Under the pieces are notes generated by a model that saw only the letters and a program-made list of their open reading frames with translations, searched no databases and was not told the origin of the DNA. From assembly GCF_024213375.1 (NCBI RefSeq), contig NZ_JANAVJ010000037.1:1-53063 (forward strand): 53,063 bases of DNA. The letters run 5' to 3'. The translations under genes were made by a program, and so were the position numbers. Positions 40,351-49,693 of this stretch are shown here, piece after piece (the stretch's first letter is position 1; the number at the start of each line of letters is the position of its first letter). This DNA comes from Paenibacillus sp. MZ04-78.2. GTDB taxonomy: Bacteria > Bacillota > Bacilli > Paenibacillales > NBRC-103111.

Positions 40351-41601
40351 TTAATAAGGTAGCCACATCAAATGACGGGCAGCCGCGAACCGTTCGTTAA
40401 CATGGTCCCAATTCACCGTGTTCCACCAAGCTTCAATGTATTTGGGCCGTTCGTTCTTATATTTAAGGTAATACGAGTGCTCCCATACATCCAGCACGAG
40501 GAGCGGGATGACGTCCCATTGCGACAAGTTTTGATGCTTTTCCGCCTGCAAAATTTCCAGCCGGTGGCTGCGCGGGCTCCAGACCAGAATGGCCCAGCCG
40601 CCACCTTCCACTTTCTCCGCCGCTGCACTGAATTGCTTGCGAAACCCTTCGTAGGAGCCGAACGATTTTTTTATCTCTGCCGCGATCGGTCCCGTCGCTT
40701 TTCCGCCACCGCCTGGCTTCATCACATTCCAGAAAATCGTATGGAGGTAATGCCCGGCTCCGTGGAACGCCGCCTCCCTTTCCCAATGCGCAACCAGCGA
40801 AAAGTCGCCCGTCTCCCTTGCGCGGGCAAGCATGTTCTCGGCTTTATTTAGCCCGTCAACATAGCTTTTATGGTGCTTGTCATGATGCAGCCGCATCGTT
40901 TCCGCATCGATATACGGCTCGAGTGCATTGTAGGCATAGGGCAGAGGCGGCAGCTTATGGCCTCCAATCGGTACGGGCCTTGAATAGGGGGACTGAGGGC
41001 GTTCTCCCGACCACGTGCCTTCCTGCGTAGCCGTTAGCTGATTCAGATCGATGGGAAGCGGTTCGTTTTCGCTGCGCCATAAGTGGATGTGCGCTTGCTC
41101 CTCGTCCGGGGCACGATTCTCTGTCACTGCATACGGTGCATCCACTGCATCCTCGGCGCGAAACTCTTCAGCTCCTTCAGGTGTGCTTTGGACCGCATGC
41201 AGAACGCCCAGGAAATATTCGGATTCGCGTATGATATGCAAGAACACGGTTTGGACGACCGGATTTGCCCGAACCGGACGGCTTCGTTCCAGAATGAAAA
41301 ACAACTGTCGGATAAATTCCTGCGATTGGGCAATGGACGCATAGAGCAGCTCATTAATTTTGTCGATGATATACGGACCGACCGGGGGCTTAGCCCGCAG
41401 CACGGCTTTGATCCATTGCTGGCTGGCGGCTTCCGTCTGTGCAAGGACACCTTCCCATTGCTGCAGCAGCGCGGCATATTCCGGTTCGAGTTTGGGTACC
41501 AGTTCACGGATGACGACCGTATGTTCTCTCTCCTGCATTTTCCAGAACCGAATTTCCTCCAATACCCTGAGCGGCATCAAGGAACCGTAAACGTACAGCA
41601 T
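40351..41601 (-). CDS. Superoxide dismutase with N-terminal DUF2935-like extension
   Basis: 416 residues, about twice the usual SOD size. Residues 1-150 form a helical domain (IRFWKMQEREHTVVIRELV) resembling DUF2935. An acidic linker follows, then an Fe/Mn-SOD domain (about 215-416) with ligands in LHHDKHHKSYVDG, HGAGHYLHTIFW and LDVWEHSYYLKY. Bacillus SodF has a similar plan, so the extension is probably a lineage feature. Start 41601 follows GGGGAGG. Confidence 0.9.
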   Translation of the reverse strand: MLYVYGSLMPLRVLEEIRFWKMQEREHTVVIRELVPKLEPEYAALLQQWEGVLAQTEAASQQWIKAVLRAKPPVGPYIIDKINELLYASIAQSQEFIRQLFFILERSRPVRANPVVQTVFLHIIRESEYFLGVLHAVQSTPEGAEEFRAEDAVDAPYAVTENRAPDEEQAHIHLWRSENEPLPIDLNQLTATQEGTWSGERPQSPYSRPVPIGGHKLPPLPYAYNALEPYIDAETMRLHHDKHHKSYVDGLNKAENMLARARETGDFSLVAHWEREAAFHGAGHYLHTIFWNVMKPGGGGKATGPIAAEIKKSFGSYEGFRKQFSAAAEKVEGGGWAILVWSPRSHRLEILQAEKHQNLSQWDVIPLLVLDVWEHSYYLKYKNERPKYIEAWWNTVNWDHVNERFAAARHLMWLPY

Positions 41602-41700
41602 ACGCAAAAACCTCCCCATCGTTCTGTTTCATCCGGCTTTCGCGGCCGGACGCTACAGGAACATTGTATTCGGGGAGGTGTACAGCTATGTTTGATTTGT

Positions 41701-42723
41701 CTAACGGGCTTTACTATACTTCAGCGGTTGTGCCGGAGCGGAGGACAACGTACGGAGGAAGCCGGTCGTCATCTCCAGATAGCTTTTGCTGTGAGCGCGA
41801 TAGATGAGCTCGTGCCCGTCGTTTTCCAGCAGCCACAACGCGGAACCGGAGTCCGCTTTTTGCTTCTGGAAGATCCCTTCCGTCATTTCGTACGGGGCCA
41901 GCAAATCTTTCTTGCTGTGGATGAAAAAAATCGGCATCGAATACTGTGTCTCTTTCACTTTGTTATAAGGCACTTGGTTCAAGCTGACTCCATTGATCAG
42001 CGGGAAAAACATATGCACAAGGTTTTGAGAAAACTTCGGCAAATTCGCTGCCTGCTTCATGTTATGGTACAAGGTGTCCGGTTCGAGCACGAACGTGCTG
42101 TCCAGAATCATGCCGTCGATCTCTTTCGTTTGCAGCGCGGCCTGCAGAGCCGTTCCGGCACCCATCGAGAAGCCCCAGACGAACACTTTTTCAGCTCCCC
42201 GGTCTTTCGCGTACTGGATGGCGCCCAGCAGCTCTTGCGATTCGCGCAAACCGCCTGTCACGTTCCACTGAGGCTGGACGAAGCCGTAATCAAACATCAG
42301 CACGTTGTAGCCCATATCGTGGGCTGCCTTAGCCAAATCGTAGATGGGCACCCAGATTTCTTCGCGGTTCCCGCCATAGCCGTGCGAGAACACAACCGTT
42401 TGCCGGGCCGCTGCCGTTCCCGCGCTCGACGGGATATACCAGCCGGACAGATTCGAAGAGGCATTCAGACTTGGAAATTGCACGTCCTCATAAGCGGCGC
42501 CGAAGGCAGCGGCGGGATTCGAACGCAGCGGATCGATATGCGGCCGGCCCAGCGTCCAAGCTACATAAGCGTGGAAGGCCATCGTTAAGCTGAACAGCAG
42601 AAGCAGAACGGACAGCAGAGCGAGAAGCAGACCCCGGTGCCTTCTAAGGAAGGTAGTTCGTTTGATAGCGCTTTCAACCGTAGTGGTGCTTAAAGGTGCG
42701 GGTGAATAAGAATTGGTTTCCAT
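41701..42723 (-). CDS. Membrane-anchored alpha/beta hydrolase
   Basis: 340 residues. One N-terminal membrane helix (about 30-55, LLLALLSVLLLLFSLTMAF) and an extracytoplasmic alpha/beta hydrolase domain with FSHGYGGNREE (oxyanion), GFSMGAG nucleophile elbow, an acid near HSKKDLLAP and the catalytic His in NDGHELIYR. Similar to YqkD/Bem46-like esterases; substrate unknown. ATG follows GGGAGGGATCC. Pho-box-like repeats lie upstream of its promoter. Confidence 0.88.
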   Translation of the reverse strand: METNSYSPAPLSTTTVESAIKRTTFLRRHRGLLLALLSVLLLLFSLTMAFHAYVAWTLGRPHIDPLRSNPAAAFGAAYEDVQFPSLNASSNLSGWYIPSSAGTAAARQTVVFSHGYGGNREEIWVPIYDLAKAAHDMGYNVLMFDYGFVQPQWNVTGGLRESQELLGAIQYAKDRGAEKVFVWGFSMGAGTALQAALQTKEIDGMILDSTFVLEPDTLYHNMKQAANLPKFSQNLVHMFFPLINGVSLNQVPYNKVKETQYSMPIFFIHSKKDLLAPYEMTEGIFQKQKADSGSALWLLENDGHELIYRAHSKSYLEMTTGFLRTLSSAPAQPLKYSKAR

Positions 42724-42907
42724 GCCGGATCCCTCCCATTGAAAACTAAGATGACTTGACTGCCTGTTGCGGATGACGTTGGGTACAGCCCTGATAAATG
42801 ATTTGAAAAACGCGAGCTTTTTATCCGAGCGATCGGAGGGAAAAACTTGCGATGTACATTTGCTGTCAGAATCGCAAATTCGAGGCTTGTAAGATCCTTG
42901 TATTTTT

Positions 42908-42936
42908 ATAGTAAAGGGAGAAAGACCGGGCGTCAA
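42908..42936 (-). promoter_or_regulatory. Promoter of the alpha/beta hydrolase gene
   Basis: On the minus strand: TTGACG (42931-42936), a 17-bp spacer, TACTAT (42908-42913). The leader to the start codon is about 180 nt. Confidence 0.6.
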
Positions 42937-42950
42937 TATTGCGCGAAAAA

Positions 42951-42977
42951 TGTAAACTTTCTGTAATCTCCCTGTAA
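42951..42977 (-). promoter_or_regulatory. Three Pho-box-like direct repeats
   Basis: TGTAA occurs at 42951, 42962 and 42973 with an exact 11-bp period; on the minus strand this reads TTTACA, ATTACA and GTTACA. The spacing suits an OmpR-family dimer such as PhoP. It lies 15 bp upstream of the hydrolase -35 box. Confidence 0.5.
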
Positions 42978-42991
42978 CATCGTTTGTTACA
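42973..42991. promoter_or_regulatory. TGTAAC-N7-GTTACA palindrome
   Basis: Perfect 6-bp arms around 7 nt, in the divergent hydrolase-iclR interval. Possible operator of the IclR regulator or part of the Pho-like array. Confidence 0.4.
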
Positions 42992-43106
42992 ACTACTGGA
43001 AAAACAATATTTTATTGAAGCAGGAACGACCTTCATATAGGAAAACGCATAGAAATCGGCTATAATAGATTTCAACCAGTGAAACAGATTTTCGGGGAGT
43101 GGGAAT

Positions 43107-43853
43107 ATGGTCGAAGATGGCAAACTAACCGTTCGCGCCGTCGAACGGGCTCTGGATATATTGCTTTGCTTTACGGAAGCGGAAGATTTAAACTTAACGG
43201 AAATTTCCACAAAGGTCGGGCTGCACAAAAGCACGGTCCACCGGCTGTTAGCCTCGCTGGAAGGCAAAGGCTTTATCATTCGCGACCCGGGCTCGGAGCG
43301 GTACCGTCTCGGCTTTCGCATCTGGGAGCTGAGCGCCAATTTGACGCACAGCGACGATCCGGCGCTGATCGTGCTGCCGGAGATGGAACGACTGCGCGAC
43401 CAAGTCGGCGAGACCGTCAGCCTGTACGTGCGCGACGGCATGGAGCGCGTCCGCGTGCAGGCGGTTCAGAGCAACCAGGCGATCCGCCGGGTTGCTCCGA
43501 TCGGGGCGAGACTGCCGCTGTCCGTCGGCGCGTCGAGCAAGATCCTCGTCGCTTTCGCCGATCGGAACGAGCAGCAGCAGCTGCTGCGCGACCCGTCCTG
43601 GCCGACGGCGGTATCTTCAGCTGCTTATTTGCAGCAGCTGGAGGAAGTAAAGACGCTGGGCTACGCCACCAGCGTCGAGGAGCGCGAACCCGGCGCCGCG
43701 GCGGTGGCGGCGCCGATCTTCGGCCGCGCCCAGCGGCTGGTCGCCGCTCTCGCGGTATCGGGGCCGGCCAACCGGCTGACGCTCAAGAAGATGAAGGAGC
43801 ATGCGCCAGCGTTGATGGAGGCCGCCCGCAGAATGGGCAAGATGCTGAAGTAA
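43107..43853 (+). CDS. IclR-family transcriptional regulator
   Basis: 248 residues. N-terminal winged helix (about 8-70: LNLTEISTKVGLHKSTVHRLL, split here by no gap) and a C-terminal GAF-like IclR ligand domain with SVGASSKILVAF and YATSVEEREPGAAAVAAPI. Such proteins repress catabolic operons in response to small acids; no such operon is adjacent. ATG follows CGGGGAGTGGG. A TATAAT at 43061-43066 is the likely -10. Confidence 0.92.
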   Translation: MVEDGKLTVRAVERALDILLCFTEAEDLNLTEISTKVGLHKSTVHRLLASLEGKGFIIRDPGSERYRLGFRIWELSANLTHSDDPALIVLPEMERLRDQVGETVSLYVRDGMERVRVQAVQSNQAIRRVAPIGARLPLSVGASSKILVAFADRNEQQQLLRDPSWPTAVSSAAYLQQLEEVKTLGYATSVEEREPGAAAVAAPIFGRAQRLVAALAVSGPANRLTLKKMKEHAPALMEAARRMGKMLK

Positions 43854-43876
43854 TTGGCAGAGCTGCTTCATGTAGC

Positions 43877-43921
43877 AAAAAAAGAAGCCCCAAGGCCTCG
43901 CGAGGAGGATTGGGGCTTTCC
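43877..43921. terminator. Bidirectional terminator between iclR and acnA
   Basis: AAGCCCCAA pairs with TTGGGGCTT, with A-rich and T-rich flanks on both sides. Confidence 0.8.
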
Positions 43922-43941
43922 TGTATATAAAAGGCTTCGTC

Positions 43942-46647
43942 TTACGCAATGATTTGACGCAGGACAGTTTGCAGAATACCGCCGTTGCGGTAGTAATCGA
44001 CATCCACGTAGCTGTCCAGACGGACAATGGCTTCGAAGCTGAAGCTCGAGCCGTCTTCGCGCGTGACGTTGACGGATACTTTTTGACCCGGCTGTACGTC
44101 GTTGCTGAGACCCGTAATGTCGAACGTTTCTCTGCCAGTCAAGCCAAGCGATGTCCAGCTTTGACCTTCCGAGAATTGCAGCGGCAGCACGCCCATGCCA
44201 ACAAGGTTAGAACGGTGAATCCGCTCGAAGCTTTCCGCGATGACGGCTTTCACGCCGAGCAGGAACGTTCCTTTTGCCGCCCAGTCGCGGGAGCTGCCTG
44301 TGCCGTATTCTTTGCCGGCAATAACGACGAGGTTCGTGCCTTGCTCTTGATACTTCATGGAAGCATCGTAGATGGACATGACTTCGCCAGTCGGCAGGTA
44401 AGTCGTTACGCCGCCTTCGGTGCCCGGTGCCACTTGGTTGCGGATACGGATGTTCGCAAACGTACCGCGCATCATAACATCGTGGTTACCGCGGCGGGAA
44501 CCGTAGGAGTTGAAGTCTTCTTTCTTCACGCCATGCTCGATCAAGTATTTGCCGGCAGGGCTGTCGACCTTGATGTTACCCGCAGGCGAGATATGGTCCG
44601 TCGTGACGGAGTCGCCGAGCAGCGCAAGCGTCTTGGCTCCGCGGATATCCGCGATGTCCGACAGTCCGGCGCCCAAGTTCTCGAAGAACGGCGGGTTCGC
44701 GATATACGTGGAAGTCGGCCACTCGTACAGCTCGCCTTCCGGTACTTGGATCGCGTTGAAGCGCTCGTTGGAACGGAACACGTTGGCATATTTTTCACGG
44801 TACAGCGCAGGGCTCATCGCGGTTTGGATCGCTTCTTGAATCTCCTGCGATGTCGGCCAGATGTCTTTCAGGTAAACCGGCTCGTTCTTTTGGTTGTAGC
44901 CGATCGGATCGTTCGCCAGATCGATGTTGACCGTACCGGCCAAAGCGTAAGCGACGACAAGCGGCGGAGAAGCCAGGTAGTTAGCTTTCACTTGGGCGTG
45001 AACGCGGCCTTCGAAGTTCCGGTTGCCCGACAGTACGGCAGCTACGGTCATATCGTTGTCGGCGATCGCTTTGCTGACTTCGTCCGGCAGCGGACCGGAG
45101 TTACCGATACACGTTGCACAGCCATAGCCGGCGACGTGGAAGCCGAGAGCTTCAAGCGGTTCGAGCAGACCGGCTTTTTTCAGGTATTCGGTAACGACCA
45201 GGGAGCCTGGCGTCAAGCTGCTTTTGACGTAGCCCGGTTTTTGGAGGCCGAGAGCTACCGCTTTCTTCGCAACGAGACCGGCGCCCAGCATAACGCTTGG
45301 GTTAGACGTATTGGTACAGGAAGTAATCGCTGCGATGACGACGGCGCCTGTGCCCATTTTGCTCGTTTCGCTGTTCGGATGCTTCACTTCGACCGTTTCC
45401 GCGATTTTCTCGTCGGACAAGCCGTAGCCGCCTTTTTCGATCGGGGTGCGGATGATGCTGTTGAACGATTCCTTCATGTTCGTCAGCTCGACGCGGTCTT
45501 GCGGACGCTTCGGACCAGCCAAGCTCGGAACGACCGAACTGAGGTCAAGCTCCAGCGTATCGCTGAACACCGGATCTGGCGTTGCGTCGGTGCGGAACAT
45601 GCCTTGCTCTTTATAGTAAGCTTCGACAAGCGCGATTTGCTCTTCGCTGCGGCCCGTGCCTCTCATGTAGTTCAAGGACTCGGAGTCCACCGGGAAGAAG
45701 CCGATCGTTGCGCCGTATTCCGGAGCCATGTTCGCTACCGTCGCACGGTCTGCCAAGCTGATGTTGCTCAGGCCTAGGCCGTAGAATTCGACGAATTTGC
45801 CGACAACGCCTTTTTTGCGCAGCATTTGGGTTACGGTGAGCGCGAGGTCGGTTGCCGTAGCGCCTTCCGCCAGCGTACCGGTCAGCTTCAAGCCGATAAC
45901 TTCCGGCGTAACGAAATACAGCGGTTGGCCCAGCATGCCTGCTTCGGCTTCGATACCGCCGACGCCCCAGCCAACGATACCCAGACCGTTGATCATCGTC
46001 GTATGGGAGTCCGTACCGACGAGGGAATCCGGATAAACTTCCGTTTCGCCGTCAACGGTTTTCGTTGCTGCGACGGATGCGAGATATTCAAGGTTAACTT
46101 GGTGAACGATACCGGTATCCGGCGGCACGGCACGGAAGTTGTCGAACGCCGTTTGCGCCCAGCGCAGGAAGCGATAGCGCTCCTCGTTGCGCTCGAATTC
46201 GATGCGTTCGTTATATTCGAGTGCGTCCGGGGAACCGAAGGCATCAACCATAACCGAGTGGTCGATAACGAGGTCGACCGGAACAAGCGGGTTGATCCGT
46301 TTCGGGTCGCCGCCCGCCCGTTTCATCGTATCTCTCATGGCTGCCAGATCGACGACGACCGGTACGCCGGTGAAGTCCTGCAGCACGATCCGTGCCGGAA
46401 TGAATGGAATTTCTTTGTTGGCATCGCGTTCGGAAGCCCAGCCGGCAATTTGTTTCACGTGCTCTGCCGTGATCGCCTTGCCGTCGAATTGACGGATCGC
46501 GGCTTCAAGCAGAACTTTAATGGAGAAAGGCAGATTTTGCACATGGCCGTTGCCTTGCGCTTCAAACGCCTGCAGGCTGTAGTAGTTGTACGATTGACCG
46601 CCAACGTTCAGCTGCTTGCGGACCGAGAATTGGTCTTTTTTAGACAT
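43942..46647 (-). CDS. acnA: Aconitate hydratase
   Basis: 901 residues, AcnA/IRP type (Bacillus CitB). Cluster cysteines are in [11 protein letters not shown] and [12 protein letters not shown]; substrate residues are in [14 protein letters not shown] and [10 protein letters not shown]. It interconverts citrate and isocitrate in the TCA cycle, and in Bacillus also binds iron-responsive RNA elements. ATG 46647 follows AAGGAGGAATAGCACC. A dyad operator sits in the leader. The long open frame on the opposite strand is a GC-codon shadow. Confidence 0.97.
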   Translation of the reverse strand: MSKKDQFSVRKQLNVGGQSYNYYSLQAFEAQGNGHVQNLPFSIKVLLEAAIRQFDGKAITAEHVKQIAGWASERDANKEIPFIPARIVLQDFTGVPVVVDLAAMRDTMKRAGGDPKRINPLVPVDLVIDHSVMVDAFGSPDALEYNERIEFERNEERYRFLRWAQTAFDNFRAVPPDTGIVHQVNLEYLASVAATKTVDGETEVYPDSLVGTDSHTTMINGLGIVGWGVGGIEAEAGMLGQPLYFVTPEVIGLKLTGTLAEGATATDLALTVTQMLRKKGVVGKFVEFYGLGLSNISLADRATVANMAPEYGATIGFFPVDSESLNYMRGTGRSEEQIALVEAYYKEQGMFRTDATPDPVFSDTLELDLSSVVPSLAGPKRPQDRVELTNMKESFNSIIRTPIEKGGYGLSDEKIAETVEVKHPNSETSKMGTGAVVIAAITSCTNTSNPSVMLGAGLVAKKAVALGLQKPGYVKSSLTPGSLVVTEYLKKAGLLEPLEALGFHVAGYGCATCIGNSGPLPDEVSKAIADNDMTVAAVLSGNRNFEGRVHAQVKANYLASPPLVVAYALAGTVNIDLANDPIGYNQKNEPVYLKDIWPTSQEIQEAIQTAMSPALYREKYANVFRSNERFNAIQVPEGELYEWPTSTYIANPPFFENLGAGLSDIADIRGAKTLALLGDSVTTDHISPAGNIKVDSPAGKYLIEHGVKKEDFNSYGSRRGNHDVMMRGTFANIRIRNQVAPGTEGGVTTYLPTGEVMSIYDASMKYQEQGTNLVVIAGKEYGTGSSRDWAAKGTFLLGVKAVIAESFERIHRSNLVGMGVLPLQFSEGQSWTSLGLTGRETFDITGLSNDVQPGQKVSVNVTREDGSSFSFEAIVRLDSYVDVDYYRNGGILQTVLRQIIA

Positions 46648-46690
46648 GGTGCTATTCCTCCTTAGACAAGTAATCAGCTGCATGGATCTT

Positions 46691-46717
46691 GTTTCATTGT
46701 ATGAAACTTGATTTCAT
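46691..46717. promoter_or_regulatory. Dyad operator in the acnA leader
   Basis: Perfect 17-bp palindrome GTTTCATTGTATGAAAC (46691-46707), plus a third half-site TTTCAT at 46712-46717. On the minus strand it begins about 10-20 nt after the start predicted from TATACT (46734-46739), so a repressor site is likely. Confidence 0.5.
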
Positions 46718-46733
46718 TATTAGCCATAGCTAT

Positions 46734-46739
46734 AGTATA
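46734..46739 (-). promoter_or_regulatory. -10 box of acnA
   Basis: TATACT on the minus strand; the -35 region (TTTACG, 18-bp spacer) is weak. Confidence 0.4.
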
Positions 46740-46882
46740 CATGCTGAAAGGCCGTTTCGTAAAGGTGGATTTCGCTCATTTTTATTCGGCGGCGCGCATA
46801 CCATGGGAATGAATGTTTTCTGTCCTATAGAAATAAATCGATCTTAGCCGTACAGGCTTCCGAATGAAAGGGGAACGATGCC

Positions 46883-47905
46883 GTGTCTTGGAAAGCGACC
46901 CTCTACGACTATGTACATCATCGCAATCAAATGGACATCGATTATTCCGTGGAACCGATGCTGCCCTTTGTGAAGGACGCCGCCTATTTGAGTGCGCAGA
47001 CCGAGAGGCTTGCCCGGCGGGCGGACACCGACCGTCAGCGGCAATTCGTACCGACCAAAAGCGAAACCCGGCTTACCGTCGATCAAGTGGCGGAGCGCGG
47101 AGACAGCATCGTAGCCGACGTCACCCTCAGACGGACGACCGTCGGCGAGATTTGGCAGGTCCTCCACGAAGAGCAGCGGATCGAACAGGAACGGATCACC
47201 CTTTCCCCGGTGTCAGACGGCTGGTCCGTTGTACATATCGAATATCTTCGAACGGAGCAGGCTTTACGTTTAAAACCTCCGGTTGCGGGCGGGATCATGC
47301 AGGCGGAAGATTCGTTTGCCGCTGTCGGGTTAATGCGTGCTCCTTCCGTACCGTATTTGAATACGCAAATCATTTCACATTTCCAGCAAGCTGCCGCCCG
47401 CACCCCTTACAACCGGCTCGAAGTGGTGCGTTACGCCGATCAATGGTGGGATAGAACCAATCCGACCTATCTTGCTTTTGAGGTCAACTGCAGCAATTAC
47501 GTGTCCCAATGCATCTTTGCAGGTGGAGCGCCTATGAACTATACTGGTAAAAGGGATTCGGGCTGGTGGTACAAAGGCCGGGTCGGCGGTCAGGAGCACT
47601 GGAGCTTCAGTTGGGCCGTAGCCGAAAGTCTGCAGTTCTATTTGCTGACGAGCCGCAGAGGGCTGCGGGCCCAGGAAGTGGCGAATCCGCAACAGCTCGA
47701 TTTGGGCGATGTCATAAGTTACGATTGGGACGGCGACGGCCGGTATCAGCATACGACCATTGTTACCGCCAAGGACCCAAGCGGCATGCCGCTTGTCAAT
47801 GCTCAGACGATCAACAGCAAGCATCGGTACTGGAGCTATGCGGATTCCCCGGCTTGGACGAAGCGAACGCGCTACCGTTTTCTGCATTTATCCGATTCTT
47901 TTTAA
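46883..47905 (+). CDS. Putative amidase-domain (Amidase_6-like) protein
   Basis: 340 residues. The C-terminal half (about 170-340) matches the papain-like amidase domain: catalytic Cys in NCSNYVSQCIFAGG, the Trp-rich SGWWYKGR, and His in GDVISYDWDGDGRYQHTTIV. The N-terminal half (about 1-150) is an alpha/beta region with no named domain. No signal peptide is visible, which is odd for a possible cell-wall enzyme. GTG start after GAAAGGGGA. It precedes ddl. Confidence 0.8.
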   Translation: MSWKATLYDYVHHRNQMDIDYSVEPMLPFVKDAAYLSAQTERLARRADTDRQRQFVPTKSETRLTVDQVAERGDSIVADVTLRRTTVGEIWQVLHEEQRIEQERITLSPVSDGWSVVHIEYLRTEQALRLKPPVAGGIMQAEDSFAAVGLMRAPSVPYLNTQIISHFQQAAARTPYNRLEVVRYADQWWDRTNPTYLAFEVNCSNYVSQCIFAGGAPMNYTGKRDSGWWYKGRVGGQEHWSFSWAVAESLQFYLLTSRRGLRAQEVANPQQLDLGDVISYDWDGDGRYQHTTIVTAKDPSGMPLVNAQTINSKHRYWSYADSPAWTKRTRYRFLHLSDSF

Positions 47906-47935
47906 TCTTTCCGAATTTAGCAGTGCCGTAGTTTA

Positions 47936-47980
47936 GGCTTCGCTTTTCTGCCGTCGGCCATGCACGGAGCCCGCTTTTTC
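47936..47980 (+). terminator. Possible terminator between the amidase gene and ddl
   Basis: GGCTTCG pairs with CGGAGCC, followed by CGCTTTTTC. Moderate stem with a large loop. Confidence 0.45.
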
Positions 47981-48023
47981 ATCATTTTAGACGGCATGGA
48001 TCAACATTCTTCCGGAGGTTTCT

Positions 48024-49154
48024 ATGAGCGACAAAATACGTGTAGGCTTGATTTACGGCGGCAAATCCGGGGAGCATGAAGTCTCGCTCCAAACGGCACT
48101 GGCCGTCATCAAAGCATTCGACTTGAACAAATATGAAGTGCAGCCGTTTTACATAACCAAGCAAGGGGACTGGCATTCGGGACCGCAGCTTATGACGCCG
48201 GCCGAATCGGTCAAAGAGCTTGCGTTCGATAGCTCGTCCGAATCTTCGGGAGAGTTTGCCCTTCAGCCGTTTTTTGCCGCCCAACCGGCTTCCGCCGACG
48301 CGCCGATTAAGGTGTCGGGCGCTTCTGCGCCGTTTGCCCCGCTGGATGTCGTATTTCCTTTACTGCACGGCACGTTCGGCGAAGACGGCACCATTCAAGG
48401 GCTGCTCGAAATGGCGAACATCGCCTACGTAGGCGCAGGCGTACTGGCTTCGTCCGTAGGCATGGACAAAATCACCATGAAAAAAATATTCGCCCAGGAA
48501 GGCCTGCCTCAATGCATTTTCCGTCACTTTACGCGAAGCCAGTGGGAAAAAGACAACGCCTATTTCCTGATGGAAATTGAAATCTCGATCGGATATCCCT
48601 GCTTCGTCAAGCCGGCCAACCTCGGATCGAGCGTCGGCGTAAGCAAAGCACGCAACCGCGAAGAGCTGCTTGCCGCCGTCAATCAAGCATTTCGTTACGA
48701 CCGCAAGGTCATTGTCGAAGAGTTCGTGAATGCCCGCGAGGTGGAAGTGGCGGTGCTCGGCAACGACGAGCCGCAAGCCTCCGTCGTCGGCGAGATCGTA
48801 TCTTCGAGCGAGTTTTACGATTACAAGGCCAAATATGTCGACGGCACCTCGTCGATGATTATTCCGGCGGAAATTCCGCAAGAGACCGCGGAAGAAATCA
48901 GGGAGCTCGCCATTCGGGCGTTTACGGCTATCGACGGTTCGGGCTTGTCCCGCGTCGATTTCTTCCTGCGGAAAGAAGACAACAAAATCTTCATTAATGA
49001 AATAAACACTATGCCGGGCTTCACTCCTTACAGCATGTATCCGCTACTGTGGCGCGAGAGCGGGAAGCCTTACAGCGAGTTGATCGACGATTTAATTCAT
49101 CTTGCGTTGGACCGTCACGCCGAGAAGCAGCGCTTGGAGTATACCTTGGACTAA
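48024..49154 (+). CDS. ddl: D-alanine--D-alanine ligase
   Basis: 376 residues, ATP-grasp fold. GGKSGEHEVSLQTA at the start, HGTFGEDGTIQG, VKPANLGSSVGVSK, and EFYDYKAKY, whose Tyr-Lys pattern indicates a D-Ala-D-Ala rather than a D-Ala-D-Lac ligase. NEINTMPGFTPYSMYP binds magnesium. It makes the dipeptide for peptidoglycan. ATG follows TCCGGAGG. An insertion (about 70-95, Ser/Ala-rich) makes it slightly longer than usual. Confidence 0.96.
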   Translation: MSDKIRVGLIYGGKSGEHEVSLQTALAVIKAFDLNKYEVQPFYITKQGDWHSGPQLMTPAESVKELAFDSSSESSGEFALQPFFAAQPASADAPIKVSGASAPFAPLDVVFPLLHGTFGEDGTIQGLLEMANIAYVGAGVLASSVGMDKITMKKIFAQEGLPQCIFRHFTRSQWEKDNAYFLMEIEISIGYPCFVKPANLGSSVGVSKARNREELLAAVNQAFRYDRKVIVEEFVNAREVEVAVLGNDEPQASVVGEIVSSSEFYDYKAKYVDGTSSMIIPAEIPQETAEEIRELAIRAFTAIDGSGLSRVDFFLRKEDNKIFINEINTMPGFTPYSMYPLLWRESGKPYSELIDDLIHLALDRHAEKQRLEYTLD

Positions 49155-49242
49155 CCTTCAGTGCAGGTTAAGCGCCGGAACTTGCTTTTGTCTTCTCGGG
49201 TTCGATATGCTTAAGCTAAAAATGGCTGAAAGGAGCGAATTC

Positions 49243-49560
49243 ATGGGATTTCAAACCGAGTTCAATTCCGTATGCAAGTTCAAATCCGAACAAGAGCTGT
49301 TCGAGCTGCTGGAGTACGGCCGCGGCAAAATGATGAAGAGCGGCTTCCGCGTGTTTCCTACCGGACAGAAAGTCATCGCCTACACGCCGGATAACCAAGC
49401 CGTTGCCATCGTTAAAATTTTGGCCTCTATCGCCGAAATTAATTTTCAGGGCGAAGAAGTGACGCAGGTCGAGATGGAGCTGGTTCGCAAGCTGAACGAG
49501 GAAGAAGTGCGCATCCAGACGTCGTTGGCTCACGAAATGTTTTTCGGAGAGCGGGCGTAG
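49243..49560 (+). CDS. Hypothetical protein, 105 residues
   Basis: Not recognised. Starts MGFQTEFNSVCKFKSEQELF, then a helical LLEYGRGKMMKSG and a strand-rich FRVFPTGQKVIAYTPDNQAVAI, ending with an acidic helix (KLNEEEVRIQTSLAHEMFFG). Soluble. ATG 49243 has AAAGGAG 7 nt upstream; earlier in-frame ATGs (49207, 49222) lack one. The following terminator makes it a single gene or the end of a ddl transcript. Confidence 0.75.
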   Translation: MGFQTEFNSVCKFKSEQELFELLEYGRGKMMKSGFRVFPTGQKVIAYTPDNQAVAIVKILASIAEINFQGEEVTQVEMELVRKLNEEEVRIQTSLAHEMFFGERA

Positions 49561-49602
49561 ACTGTCAGCTCGGCCGACCTTACGGTGCGTAAACCATTAA
49601 GG

Positions 49603-49641
49603 ACAGCATCCTTTTCCAGCCATGGAAGAGGGTGCTTTTTT
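49603..49641 (+). terminator. Intrinsic terminator
   Basis: AGCATCC...TTCCA pairs with TGGAA...GGGTGCT, followed by TTTTTT. Confidence 0.85.
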
Positions 49642-49693
49642 CTTTCCGGGGAAAAGCTATGGAGTAGTTAACTATCGGGAGCGTGATTGTAGC

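Noticed and set aside
43954..45777. Long open frame (607 codons) on the plus strand opposite acnA
   Set aside because: It is the antisense shadow of acnA in GC-rich DNA: no ribosome binding site, no recognisable domain, and His/Arg/Phe/Val-biased composition.
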